Shown: positions 25,881 through 35,308, counted from the first letter of the stretch. The stretch is DNA of 64,000 nt from Gammaproteobacteria bacterium (GCA_022819855.1 JAJEGN010000021.1:62001-126000); one strand, 5' to 3'. The notes: generated by a model not told the origin, from the sequence alone. Numbers and translations are program-made.

Positions 25881-28800
25881 CTACTCTTGTCGCGATCGCA
25901 GCCTGCCTGCATCCGGCAACGCGCAAAGCGCATTGACCAGGCGCATCTGATCGACGGTGGCGCACCGCGCGTGCAGCAGCCGCGGCGATGCGAAGATCAG
26001 GCTCAGGCACTTGCCGCGGCTGACCGCGACGTTGAGACGCTCTCGAGACAACAGGAAATCGAGCCCCACGGAAGTCTCGTCAGAGGTGGATGCGGTCATC
26101 GACACCAGCGACACCGGAGCCTCCTGGCCCTGGAATTTGTCAACCGTGCCTACCCGTATGCCGGGCAGGCCGTCAGCAAGCAGATTGACCTGGGCGTTGT
26201 AAGGCGCGACGACGATGATGTCGCTCTTGACCAACTGACGGCGGCTTCCATTGCGGTTCGTCCAGGTTCCTTTCAGCAGGCACTCGATGGCGCCGCGGAT
26301 TGACTCGAGCTCCTCGGGACAAACCTGCGCCCGGCCTTCGTGCGCGACCGGTATCCACCAGGCGCCGGAGGCCGGCAGCCCGGAGGCGTCAACGGCCTGC
26401 AGCGCGGTCGCAGCCTGACTGGCGAGCCGTTCCTCGTAGAACTGGGATGAAATGTAGGCGCAAAGATCCGGATGCATCCGCCACGTTTCGGGCAGAAAGA
26501 CACCGCGCTCCGGATCGACGTTGCGCCCTTCGCCGAGCACCCAGTCGAGACAGGACAGGTTCGCGGGCCAGGGGTGCGTACCCTGCACGACCTGCGGAAG
26601 TTGCCGCGAGTCCCCGATCAGCACGAGATTCTTCGCCGCGTTCGACATTGCGACGAGATTGGCCAGCGAGACCTGACCGGCCTCGTCGACAAACAGGTAG
26701 TCGAAGGCGCCATGGTGTTCTTCCCGGGAAAGGAGCCACGCGGTTCCACCGACGATATCGGCGCTCCGAATCGAGGAATCGCGGTTGCTCGTCACGCAGG
26801 AAATGGCCTTGCGGACCGCCGCGGGGAGGCTGGCCCCGCGGGACACCTTGTGGACGATCCGTACGTCGCCGGCGCGCAGACCGGCGTCGCCCGCGGCAAG
26901 CGTACGGGCACATCCCATGAGCACGTTGCGGATCGCCTCGTGGCTGTTCGAGGTCACGGCGATTCGCCTGCCGTCGCTGACGAGCGCGAGGATCGCTCGT
27001 GCGGCCGCGAACGTCTTGCCGGTACCGGGCGGACCCTGCACCGGCAGCACGGATCGATCGAGCGCGCGCACGGCCGCAATCAGGCCATCGAGCGTGCTCG
27101 CCTCAGGGTCAAGCGGAAGCGGACGAGGACCGCGGAATCGCGGCTCGCGGCGTGCAAGAAGGTCGTCGGCCGCGAGATTGAGCCGCGGTCCGCACTGATC
27201 GGACACAACCTTGCGGATGGCGCCGGGTATGCCCTGCATGTCCAGGGCGAAATCCGGCAGCAGATCGAGATTCCCGGGAAGTTCGACCGGCGAGTTCCAG
27301 TCCTCCTTCAGCCCGATCTCGCGCCGGTCGCGGTCCAGCCATGCGATCCTGACGGACCCCAGGTGGCCGTTGGCCTCAAACCGTGCGGTACTGCCCTCGC
27401 GCAATTTCGTTTCCTGCGGCGGATACCGGTAGATGCGGACGTCGGCTTCCCCCGCGGACGCGGACGCGCCGATTGCGGCGAGTCCGGCCAGACAGTCCAG
27501 GTCGTCGCACAGATCGTCGAAGTCCTTGACCGTGGAATCGAAGACGGACCAGGCCCGGGGCTTGCTTTCGCGCCAATGGTAGACGGCGAGGTTGTAGAGC
27601 ATGCGCTTGCGGCCCTTCGACAGGTCTGCGCCGTCCAGAAGGTCCACCACCGACTTGTTCACGGATTTGTCGCGCCAGTACGCGTTGGTCTTGCCCTGAC
27701 CCATTTCGAGCCACGGCCGATCCGGGCGGACGCCGAGCAGCCAGTCCCGCAGACCCTCGATGGATCGGCAGTCGTGACGAACGGACGCCTCGATCTCCGC
27801 GATGAGAGACTCGTCTCCGGTTTCGCGCCAGGCGTCGTAGGCAGGCAGCACGGCGGCTGCGTTGTGCCGATCGGATGTCCCATCGGGCCCGGCGGCCGCC
27901 ATGTAGAACGCCTCGATGTCCGCGAGCTCATAGGAGCGTTCGGACACTACCATCCCGCCGCGCACGACGGCTGCGAGATCGACGAAGCGCCGTTCGCGCA
28001 ACCAGCAGTCGAGCGTCGTCTCGCCGACGCCGTGGCGCGCGGCAAGCCGGCGCAGTGTCGCGATTTCGCGGGCGCCGTAGTGGTAGATGTGGGCCATCGG
28101 ATGCCGATTGAAGTGCGCGTGCAAGCGGCGGAACAGGGCGCCCAGCGCTTCGCGCTCCTCTGCGACATCGTGCGCCCAGAGCGCCGTCAACTCCCGGCCG
28201 TCCCAGAGGCCGTGCAGGAACGCCAGACCGACAGCGTTCCCCTCCGACCGGAACGGATCGCTTTCAAGGTCGTAAAAGAGATCGCCGTCATCCGGTCGCG
28301 GCATCAGGTCGAAGCCCTTGCCGCGCGAGAAGGGACGCAACTCGATGGCGGGCCCACCCGTCTTGCGGGCGTGTTGCAGCCGCGCCTGCTGCCTGAGCTT
28401 GCGGGTCGTTGCATCGGCCAGCCCGGGCAGCTCAGCCGTGTGGCCGGCGAGCGCTTCGATGCGGTCGACGCCTGCAGCCTCGAGTTTCGCGACCTGGCTT
28501 CGGTTGATGCCTGCAATCAGGAAGACGCTGTCCTTCGCCTGCCACTCCGAGCTGCAACGCTCGCGCCAGCGGCAATAGCCACAATGCGAACAGGGTATCG
28601 GGCGGGTCGCTTCCGGGTCCTGCACGAAGGCCTCGAGTCGGTCGCGGGCGAGGCGCGCGTAGTCCGAATACTGCGAAAGCCTGAAGCCGGCGCGTTCACC
28701 CGTGCCGAGTTCGACGTACGCGCGCTCGGGAGCCCGTCCCTGGACCTCGGCCAGGAGATCGGAGTAGAGGACGAGTTGGAGCAGATGGCCGGGTACGGGG

Positions 28801-29222
28801 TGGTGCTTGAGCTTGGTGTCGGCGACCTCGTAGGAGAACGCCCCGAGCCGGGACGGCGCGGCGACACGCTCGAGGAAGTCCGCGTAACCGCCCCACATGC
28901 CGCCCTTCAGCGCGCCCTGAAACACGATGTCAGGCCCCGCATGCAAGGCCTCCAGTGTCGCATCAACGGCCTCGTCGAAGCTTGCGGTGTCGGTCTCGAT
29001 CCTGACGACCTGCCTGCCCTCGGCCTCGAGCCGCGCCAGGTAGGCAGCTTCATGCCGAAGGCCATGCTGCTGGAGCAGGATGTTGAGTTCGCTGTCTTCG
29101 ACCGGCTCGAGTTCATCGTCGCCATCGAGCCAGGCCATATCGAGGCGTGTGGCGTGGACGCACGCCGTGAACTGCATGAGATCGTGGGCAGACAGCCGAA
29201 TTCCGCCGGCATACCGTCTCAT
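25881..29222 (-). CDS. RecB-like nuclease fused to a superfamily 1 helicase (TM0106 family)
   Basis: DNA/RNA-processing fusion of 1113 residues. The N-terminal nuclease has Asp115 (GGYADFLERV), Asp135-Thr-Lys137 and Gln149 in the order of the RecB/Cas4 active site. Cysteines at 21, 211, 214, 217 and 223 fit a Cas4-like 4Fe-4S arrangement. A middle ribonuclease-H-like region (YDLESDPF) follows, then a Dna2/Upf1-type helicase with Walker A QGPPGTGKT near residue 730, Walker B FVDEAGQVSL near 845, and motif V/VI blocks VGTVDKFQGQEAPV and LLSRERLNVAVSRGK. Probably repair or phage-related nucleic-acid processing; no partner genes adjoin it. Confidence 0.92.
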   Translation of the reverse strand: MRRYAGGIRLSAHDLMQFTACVHATRLDMAWLDGDDELEPVEDSELNILLQQHGLRHEAAYLARLEAEGRQVVRIETDTASFDEAVDATLEALHAGPDIVFQGALKGGMWGGYADFLERVAAPSRLGAFSYEVADTKLKHHPVPGHLLQLVLYSDLLAEVQGRAPERAYVELGTGERAGFRLSQYSDYARLARDRLEAFVQDPEATRPIPCSHCGYCRWRERCSSEWQAKDSVFLIAGINRSQVAKLEAAGVDRIEALAGHTAELPGLADATTRKLRQQARLQHARKTGGPAIELRPFSRGKGFDLMPRPDDGDLFYDLESDPFRSEGNAVGLAFLHGLWDGRELTALWAHDVAEEREALGALFRRLHAHFNRHPMAHIYHYGAREIATLRRLAARHGVGETTLDCWLRERRFVDLAAVVRGGMVVSERSYELADIEAFYMAAAGPDGTSDRHNAAAVLPAYDAWRETGDESLIAEIEASVRHDCRSIEGLRDWLLGVRPDRPWLEMGQGKTNAYWRDKSVNKSVVDLLDGADLSKGRKRMLYNLAVYHWRESKPRAWSVFDSTVKDFDDLCDDLDCLAGLAAIGASASAGEADVRIYRYPPQETKLREGSTARFEANGHLGSVRIAWLDRDRREIGLKEDWNSPVELPGNLDLLPDFALDMQGIPGAIRKVVSDQCGPRLNLAADDLLARREPRFRGPRPLPLDPEASTLDGLIAAVRALDRSVLPVQGPPGTGKTFAAARAILALVSDGRRIAVTSNSHEAIRNVLMGCARTLAAGDAGLRAGDVRIVHKVSRGASLPAAVRKAISCVTSNRDSSIRSADIVGGTAWLLSREEHHGAFDYLFVDEAGQVSLANLVAMSNAAKNLVLIGDSRQLPQVVQGTHPWPANLSCLDWVLGEGRNVDPERGVFLPETWRMHPDLCAYISSQFYEERLASQAATALQAVDASGLPASGAWWIPVAHEGRAQVCPEELESIRGAIECLLKGTWTNRNGSRRQLVKSDIIVVAPYNAQVNLLADGLPGIRVGTVDKFQGQEAPVSLVSMTASTSDETSVGLDFLLSRERLNVAVSRGKCLSLIFASPRLLHARCATVDQMRLVNALCALPDAGRLRSRQE

Positions 29223-29410
29223 GGAGGTATCCCGGCGCTCAAGCGGTCAGTTTCGGCAAGCGGAATCTGTCGGGCACGAACACGGCGAAACGGGCGCCTC
29301 ATGGAGGATCGGGGGGTGTCGCGTCGGTCGCTGATGATGCCTTGCAGGCCATGCGCCGGCAAGCGGGGAGGCGCGCGCGGCGCCTTGCCGCGCGGTCGCG
29401 CCCTTTGACG

Positions 29411-29506
29411 CGCCGCCTGCCGCCTGCTGCCTGCGACCTGGTTCCGGCCAACTGCGGCCTGCTGCGTTCCGCCTTCCGGCTTCCGGCTTCCACCTTCCGT
29501 GTTCCG
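29411..29506. repeat. Degenerate short tandem repeats (CCGCCTG / CTTCCGG units)
   Basis: The sequence drifts from repeats of a CCGCCTG-like unit to repeats of a CTTCCGG-like unit (CGCCTTCCGGCTTCCGGCTT). The units are imperfect and there is no reading frame worth noting. It looks like replication-slippage sequence; a function is not evident. Confidence 0.6.
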
Positions 29507-29522
29507 ACCGCAGCCAGCCTCG

Positions 29523-29545
29523 ATTAACCGTAAATAACGGTTAAT
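29523..29545. promoter_or_regulatory. Perfect dyad operator candidate upstream of TonB receptor
   Basis: ATTAACCGT and its exact inverse ACGGTTAAT are separated by 5 bases (AAATA), about 108 bases upstream of the receptor start. An A+T-rich symmetrical 23-mer in an otherwise high-G+C promoter region is typical of a binding site for a dimeric regulator. The cognate regulator is not adjacent. Confidence 0.5.
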
Positions 29546-29653
29546 AACCTGAAAACCCGTCCCGGAAGTCCCAATACTCGCTCTCTCGAGGCCGGACACC
29601 CAAGCAGTGCATCTGCAGTACGGCCTTGTTCAGAAACCTTTGGGAGTGCTGCC

Positions 29654-31744
29654 ATGGAGCGGTGTTCAGCGACCCGGACTCGGCTGCCAGGTGGAATCGT
29701 CACGCTGCTCGTGACGCTCTGTCTCGGGCTGCAGGCCGCGCCTGCACAGGAAACGGGGGACGATCCGGCCGCGGACGAGCCTGGGGGCGAAGCTAACGAA
29801 CCCACCGTTCGCCCGCTTGAAGAAGTCATTGTCTTTGGCCGCGGCATCGCACTGCTCGGCACGGCCGACGCCGCCAGCGAAGGTTCCGTCGGCGGCGCGG
29901 ACCTGCTCGTCAAACCGATGCTCCGTACCGCGGACCTGCTCGAAGCCGTGCCGGGCATGGTCGCCGTTCAGCATTCCGGCAGCGGCAAGGCAAACCAGTA
30001 TTTCCTGCGCGGTTTCAACCTGGACCATGGCACCGACTTCACGACGTACGTCGACGGCGTACCCTGGAACTTCCGCTCGCACGGCCATGGGCAGGGCTAC
30101 CTCGACATCAACGGCCTGCTGCCGGAGATCGTTGACCGGCTCGACTACCGCAAGGGCACCTATCGCGCGGACGTCGGCGACTTCGCGATGGCCGCGTCGT
30201 CGTTCATCACGACCATCGACCGTCTCGACGAGCCCTTCGTGGCCCTCGAGTCGGGCCATCGCGGCTGGGGACGGCTCGCGGCCGGCGGTACGGCGGAACT
30301 TGGCGACGGCACGCTGACGGCGCTCGGGGAGTTCAAGACGTACGACGGACCCTGGGAACGTCCCGAGGGTCTCGAGCACACCTCCGTTTGGGCGAAATAC
30401 CTGCGCCCGACGAGCTTCGGCGACCTGTCGTTCACCTTGTCCGGCTACGAGGGCGACTGGCACCCGACCGAACAGATCCCCGAACGGGCGATCGGCACGA
30501 GCGTCTGCGCCGACGCGTTCTGTTCGCTCGATCCGACTGCCGGCGGCAATACCTCCCGGTGGATCGGCGGCGTGCAGCTTGCCGGCGCCGACTGGGACGC
30601 TTCGGCCTACCTGCAGTACTACGACTGGTACATGCAGTCGAACCCGACCTACGACCTGCAGATCAACCAGTTCGACAAGCGCTGGATCGCGGGCGGCCGC
30701 TACGACCGCACGGCGATCGCCACGGACCGCTTCGAACTGACCGTCGGCGGCGAGTTCCGCTACGACGACATCGGGCCGGTCGGCGTCGAGGAATACCACG
30801 AAGGTCGATACGTCGCCGATATCGCGAACAACACTATCGAGGAAGGGTCCATCGGGTTTTATGCCGAGGCGACCTGGTCGCCGAGCGACCGATTCAGGCT
30901 GCTTGCCGGCGCGCGTGCGGACCATTACACGTTCGACGTCACCGCCAACCGCAGCGGCAGTTTTGCCGGCAGCGAGACCGACAGCCGCGCGTCGCCGAAG
31001 TTCGGTCTGGCCTACGCTCTGAACGAGAACATCGAGCTGTACGGCAACTGGGGCCGCGGCTTTCATTCCAACGACGCGCGCGGCGTCGTCAACGCCGAAG
31101 ACCCGCTGCCGGGCCTCGCGCCCGGAACCGGCTACGAAGCCGGCGCCCGCTTCGAGTTCGGCGGCGTCAGGATCACCTCGGCCTACTGGTGGCTCAATCT
31201 CGACAGCGAATTGATCTTCGTCGGCGACTCGAACTCGGTCGAACCGAGAGGCGCATCCCGCCGCGACGGCTACGAACTGACGCTCTTCTGGCAGCCGCTC
31301 GACTGGCTCGGCGTCGATGCCGTCTACACGGGCAGCAACGCGCGCTACGTCGACAACCCGGACGGCCGCCACATCGAGGGCTCGGTCGAGCACGCCGGCC
31401 AGATCGGCTTCGCGGCCACGAAGGACAACTGGGAAGCGAGTCTGCGCGTGCGCTACCTCGGTCCCTATGCACTGCTCCCCGACAATTCCGTGCGCGCAAA
31501 CCCGGAGACGACGATCAGCCTGCGCGGCGCGTACACCTTCCGTAATCTCACCTTCTACGCGGACCTGATCAACCTCCTCGATGACGATGGCAAGGACATC
31601 GTGTACTGGTACGAAGCCTATGTAGCCGGGCTCGATCCCCCGGGACTCACGTCCGAAGACATCGACTGCAGCGCCGTCAATTGCCGCATGAGCCGCGTCC
31701 AGGAGCCGCGAACGCTGCGCGTCGGCGTGAAGTGGGCGTTCTGA
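29654..31744 (+). CDS. TonB-dependent outer-membrane receptor
   Basis: Outer-membrane importer of 696 residues, shorter than the island receptor. A signal peptide ends near AAPAQ; the TonB-box-like EEVIVFGRG is at about residue 56, the plug domain follows (ADLLEAVPGMVAVQHSGSGK, FLRGFNLDHGTDF, VDGVPWNFRSHGHGQGYLD), then the barrel ending in LRVGVKWAF with the usual terminal Phe. The plug with HGTDF and RSHGHGQGY is typical of receptors often placed near metal or cobalamin uptake genes, but no such genes lie beside it. It is monocistronic, with a dyad operator candidate upstream. Confidence 0.93.
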   Translation: MERCSATRTRLPGGIVTLLVTLCLGLQAAPAQETGDDPAADEPGGEANEPTVRPLEEVIVFGRGIALLGTADAASEGSVGGADLLVKPMLRTADLLEAVPGMVAVQHSGSGKANQYFLRGFNLDHGTDFTTYVDGVPWNFRSHGHGQGYLDINGLLPEIVDRLDYRKGTYRADVGDFAMAASSFITTIDRLDEPFVALESGHRGWGRLAAGGTAELGDGTLTALGEFKTYDGPWERPEGLEHTSVWAKYLRPTSFGDLSFTLSGYEGDWHPTEQIPERAIGTSVCADAFCSLDPTAGGNTSRWIGGVQLAGADWDASAYLQYYDWYMQSNPTYDLQINQFDKRWIAGGRYDRTAIATDRFELTVGGEFRYDDIGPVGVEEYHEGRYVADIANNTIEEGSIGFYAEATWSPSDRFRLLAGARADHYTFDVTANRSGSFAGSETDSRASPKFGLAYALNENIELYGNWGRGFHSNDARGVVNAEDPLPGLAPGTGYEAGARFEFGGVRITSAYWWLNLDSELIFVGDSNSVEPRGASRRDGYELTLFWQPLDWLGVDAVYTGSNARYVDNPDGRHIEGSVEHAGQIGFAATKDNWEASLRVRYLGPYALLPDNSVRANPETTISLRGAYTFRNLTFYADLINLLDDDGKDIVYWYEAYVAGLDPPGLTSEDIDCSAVNCRMSRVQEPRTLRVGVKWAF

Positions 31745-31768
31745 GGCACTGCCGGTATACGCAGGCTC

Positions 31769-32455
31769 CTAGCGGCATTCGCGTTCGGTTCGCGGCATCG
31801 GATCGTCGGCGGCGCCGAGCCGGAACAGCAATGAACCGGTTCGCTCGAACTCGTCGAAGATTCTCGCGAGCCGCCCGGCGAAATGGGCGTCGCCGAACCT
31901 GGCCGCGCCGTCGGCGCTGTTGCCGTCGAACTCGATACGCACCGCCTCGCTGTCCATGATGACGAAGTGGTGCGGCAACTCCTTCCAGTCGCGGGGATTC
32001 CCGCGCGATACGCGTACGGTTCCCCTGATTCCGTCCGCTTCGGAAATGGCCGCCAACAGCGGATGCGAACCGATCGGTTGCCCGGGGTCCACATCGGGCT
32101 CGCCCACGATGACGATCGAAAGGCGGGCGTCGTTCCTGCGCAGGAATTCGATCGCCGATCGGGTAACTTCCGGGTCGGCATAGGCGCGCACCTTACCGAC
32201 CGTTCTGGAGAGCCCGCCGGTGTAGATCCTCATGTTTCTCCGAGCGCAGGAAAAGAACCTGGTCAGCAGATAGACGGTATGGGCGGGCTTTCTGTTGGGG
32301 ATTTTCCGGTTGGCCCTGTACCTGAGGGCGTCGTCAATGAGCCTGTAATACGCCCGGTCGTCCTGCTCGGGGTTCTGCTTCGAGACCAGACCGCAGGTTG
32401 CCGCCAGACCCAATGCCATTGCGGCTTCCGTGCGTACCAGGTCCAGGACAAACAT
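31769..32455 (-). CDS. Protein of unknown function
   Basis: Protein of about 228 residues that I do not recognise. Codon use and the absence of stops support it as real, and it lies antisense to no other real gene except for closeness to the threonine synthase promoter. Visible features are an N-terminal hydrophobic patch (MALGLAATCGLV), a basic middle, strand-like SIVIVGEPDVDPGQ and a C-terminal PHHFVIMDSEAVRIEFD followed by a helical RLARIFDEFERTG. The last part recalls the end of phospholipase-D-like domains but lacks an HxK motif. The start is uncertain: 32455 or 32419, the latter with a GGAAG site. It is convergent with the TonB receptor. Confidence 0.6.
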   Translation of the reverse strand: MFVLDLVRTEAAMALGLAATCGLVSKQNPEQDDRAYYRLIDDALRYRANRKIPNRKPAHTVYLLTRFFSCARRNMRIYTGGLSRTVGKVRAYADPEVTRSAIEFLRRNDARLSIVIVGEPDVDPGQPIGSHPLLAAISEADGIRGTVRVSRGNPRDWKELPHHFVIMDSEAVRIEFDGNSADGAARFGDAHFAGRLARIFDEFERTGSLLFRLGAADDPMPRTERECR

Positions 32456-32625
32456 CAACAAGATGGCTTCGCCCGCCCTCCCTGTCGATACATGTGCGCG
32501 AAAAAGGGGTACGGGACACAAGATCGCCCGCACCGCCCCCTCAGTCCAGCGGCAAACCTGTGCGAAACGACCAATTTGGCTCCATCGGCGCAATCCGTGA
32601 TGGATGCGGGCTAAACTGCCGTCCG

Positions 32626-33807
32626 ATGCGCTCGACCCTCTCCCAGCTCGAATGCTCGCGTACGGCCTGTGCCGAGACGCTCTCGCCTGCACCGGCACGA
32701 AACCTCTGCCCGGCCTGCCGCTCTCCACTTCTCGCCCGTTACGATCTTGACCTGGCCGGCGAGACGCTGACGCTCGACGCGCTCGCGAAACGTACCCGGT
32801 CGATGTGGCGCTATGCGGAGGTACTGCCCGACGCGCCGCCGGTGACGCTCGGCGAGGGCATGACACCGCTGATCCACGCCCGCCGCCTCGGCGAAGAACT
32901 CGGGCTCGAGCGGCTTTTCATCAAGGACGAAGGACTCAACCCGACGGGCTCGTTCAAGGCGCGTGGACTTTCGGCGGCCGTGAGCATGGCGAAAGCCGTG
33001 GGCGCGAGCGCCATCGCACTGCCGACGGCCGGGAACGCCGGCGGCGCGGCGGCCGCCTATGCGGCCACGGCGGGCATCGGCTGCATCATCGCCATGCCCG
33101 CCGACACGCCCGCTGCCAACATCATCGAATCGCGCGCCTTCGGCGCGGACGTGCGCATGATCGAGGGCCTGATCTCGGACTGCGGCCGCTACATCGCCGA
33201 GCGAGCAGCCGGGGAAGGCTGGTTCGAGGTATCGACCCTCAAGGAGCCGTACCGCATTGAAGGCAAGAAGACGATGGCTTACGAACTCTGGGAGGAGTTC
33301 GGCGGGGAATTGCCCGACGTAATCGTCTATCCGACCGGCGGCGGCGTCGGCCTGATCGGCATGTGGAAAGCGTTCGAGGAACTCGGCGCGATGGGCCTCG
33401 TCGGTGACGCACGCCCGAGGATGATCTCGGCGCAGGCTCAAGGCTGCGCTCCGATCGTGCGGGCCTTCGAGCAGGGCATGGCGGAATCGGAGTACTTCGA
33501 GGATGCGGAGACTGTGGCGTCGGGCCTGCGCGTGCCGAAGGCGCTCGGCGACTTCCTGATTCTCGATGGAATCTACGCCAGCGGGGGCGAAGCCGTCGCG
33601 GCCAGCGACGCCGAACTCATGGCGGCCTGCCTTGACATGGCGCGCCTGGAAGGAATCTTCGCGGCGCCTGAAGGCGGCGCGGGGCTCGTCGCGGTGCAGC
33701 AACTGGTCGCCACGGGCCGGATCGGCGCCGGCGAGACGGTGGTGCTGTTCAACACTGGCAGCGGCTACAAGTACGCCGACGCCTGGCAGGCGGCGCTGAG
33801 GAAATGA
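32626..33807 (+). CDS. thrC: Threonine synthase (PLP-dependent)
   Basis: Cytoplasmic PLP enzyme of 393 residues converting O-phosphohomoserine to threonine. The lysine that binds PLP is Lys111 in NPTGSFKARG; the phosphate-binding glycine loop is PTAGNAGGAAAAY. The N terminus carries four cysteines (10, 15, 28, 31) in a rubredoxin-like zinc knuckle, usual for this subtype. LKEPYRIEGKKTMAYELWE is diagnostic of the family. The ATG at 32626 is preferred because the zinc knuckle follows it directly. Other fold-type II PLP enzymes are less likely. The next gene starts 22 bases later on the same strand. Confidence 0.9.
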   Translation: MRSTLSQLECSRTACAETLSPAPARNLCPACRSPLLARYDLDLAGETLTLDALAKRTRSMWRYAEVLPDAPPVTLGEGMTPLIHARRLGEELGLERLFIKDEGLNPTGSFKARGLSAAVSMAKAVGASAIALPTAGNAGGAAAAYAATAGIGCIIAMPADTPAANIIESRAFGADVRMIEGLISDCGRYIAERAAGEGWFEVSTLKEPYRIEGKKTMAYELWEEFGGELPDVIVYPTGGGVGLIGMWKAFEELGAMGLVGDARPRMISAQAQGCAPIVRAFEQGMAESEYFEDAETVASGLRVPKALGDFLILDGIYASGGEAVAASDAELMAACLDMARLEGIFAAPEGGAGLVAVQQLVATGRIGAGETVVLFNTGSGYKYADAWQAALRK

Positions 33808-33829
33808 CGGCAGCGCGCACCGTTCGACC

Positions 33830-35308
33830 ATGTTGTCGGCAACCCCGGTTCCCGACGCGCAGGGACACTTTGGCCGGATGACGTCGCCGCGCGGTTCCCG
33901 GCTCTACCACCTGGTCGGCGGACCAGCCGCGTTCCTGCTGCTCGCCGCACTCCCGCTGCCCGGCGTGCCGTACCCCGTGCGCGGCAGCATCGGGCTCCTC
34001 ATCTGGATGTCGTGGTGGTGGATCTTTCAACCCGTCCACCTCGCGGTTACGGGCTTCCTGCCGCTGGTCGTGCTCGCGGTGTTCGATTTCCTGCCCGTCG
34101 GCACGATACTGCCGGCCTACGCCCAGCAACTCGTCATCCTGCTCCTCGGCGCCAACATGCTCGCGTCGCTGTGGTCGCGCTGGGGGCTCGACCGCCGCAT
34201 CGCGCTCGTGTCGCTCATGGGCATCGGCACCAGTACGCGCCAGCACATCCTCGCGTGGTTCGCGATCGCCGCGATCCTGAGCACCTTTCTGCCGAACACC
34301 GTCATCGCCGCGACGATGATGCCGATCGTGCTCGCGATGCTGCGTTTCATCGGTATCGAGGATGTCGGCAAGAGCGCTTTCGGGTCAGCGCTGCTCATTG
34401 CAGTCGCCTGGGGCACGGCCGTCGGCGGATCCGGAACGCCGATGGGCGGCGCGCCGAATCTGCTGACCGTGCAGTTCGTCGAGCAGCAGCTCATCGACGG
34501 CGAATTCCTGTTCTCGACCTGGGCACTGCGGCTATTGCCGCTCACAGCGTTGATCTGTGTCGTGACATTCGTGTACATGCGCTTCGCGCTCAAGCCGGAG
34601 ATGGACCACGTCGAAGGCACGCGCGAGTGGTTCGCCGGCGAACTCGCGACGCTCGGCAGGATGAGCACGCCCGAGAAATGGGGGCTCGGCTTCTTCGTCG
34701 CGGCGACGCTGCTCGCGTTTACGCGACAGCTCTACGCGGACATCCTGCCCGGGCTGACGCCGGCGTTCGCGTTCCTCGTGTTCGGAATCCTGAGCTTTGC
34801 CGTGCGGCACAAGGGCGAGGCGCTGCTCGAATGGAAGTACGCCCAGCGTCACATGGTCTGGGGCCTCATCTACCTGTTCGCCGGAGGCTCGGCGCTCGGC
34901 ATGATCCTGAGCGAAACCGGCACCGCCCGGTTCCTCGCGGATCAGCTCATACCGCTCGCGGGCGGCGGCGGCTTCGTCGCCATCGTCGTCTTCGTGTTCC
35001 TGACCGTGCTCATGACCCAGATCACGAACAACACCGCTGCCGTCGCGATCATCGTGCCGATCACGATCACGACGTTCCAGAGTCTCGGCATGAATCCCGT
35101 ACCGTTCGTCTACATCGTCGCGGCGGCGGGCAACTACGGCCTCATGCTGCCCTCCTCGTCCGGCGGACCGGCGCTCGCCGCGGGCTACGGCGTAAACCTC
35201 AAGATGATGTTCACGCGCGGCCTGTGGCTCATGCCGCTGATCCTGGTCACGCTGGTCGGCGCCGGCTACCTGCTTGCGACGTTCTGGCCGGCGTTCGGAG
35301 TCGTCTGA
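33830..35308 (+). CDS. SLC13/DASS-family anion permease
   Basis: Inner-membrane transporter of 492 residues with about 11-12 hydrophobic segments. Conserved family features are STFLPNTVIAATMMPI, the GTAVGGSGTPMGGAPNLL hairpin loop, and near the C terminus TQITNNTAAVAIIVPI and MLPSSSGGPALAAGYG. The family takes up di- or tricarboxylates or sulfate, usually with sodium. The substrate is not clear. An alternative start is the ATG at 33878. Its last 43 bases overlap the 3' end of the convergent TRAP permease gene. It may be cotranscribed with thrC. Confidence 0.9.
   Translation: MLSATPVPDAQGHFGRMTSPRGSRLYHLVGGPAAFLLLAALPLPGVPYPVRGSIGLLIWMSWWWIFQPVHLAVTGFLPLVVLAVFDFLPVGTILPAYAQQLVILLLGANMLASLWSRWGLDRRIALVSLMGIGTSTRQHILAWFAIAAILSTFLPNTVIAATMMPIVLAMLRFIGIEDVGKSAFGSALLIAVAWGTAVGGSGTPMGGAPNLLTVQFVEQQLIDGEFLFSTWALRLLPLTALICVVTFVYMRFALKPEMDHVEGTREWFAGELATLGRMSTPEKWGLGFFVAATLLAFTRQLYADILPGLTPAFAFLVFGILSFAVRHKGEALLEWKYAQRHMVWGLIYLFAGGSALGMILSETGTARFLADQLIPLAGGGGFVAIVVFVFLTVLMTQITNNTAAVAIIVPITITTFQSLGMNPVPFVYIVAAAGNYGLMLPSSSGGPALAAGYGVNLKMMFTRGLWLMPLILVTLVGAGYLLATFWPAFGVV

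Larger units (their letters stand above)
29223..29653. other. 431-base intergenic region between helicase and TonB receptor genes
   Basis: This divergent intergenic region contains no gene that I can support. It holds a low-complexity stretch (29411-29506) built from CCGCCTG- and CTTCCGG-like units, and a perfect dyad at 29523-29545. The helicase promoter should lie near 29230-29300 on the minus strand and the receptor promoter near 29550-29640 on the plus strand. Confidence 0.6.

Noticed and set aside
26472..29408. Very long plus-strand frame opposite the nuclease/helicase gene
   Set aside because: It is the reverse shadow of the helicase gene, without domains; the minus-strand protein has full catalytic motifs.
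29411..29506. CRISPR-like array in the repetitive stretch
   Set aside because: Units are 6-8 bases, imperfect and without spacers; no cas genes are near. It is a simple degenerate repeat.
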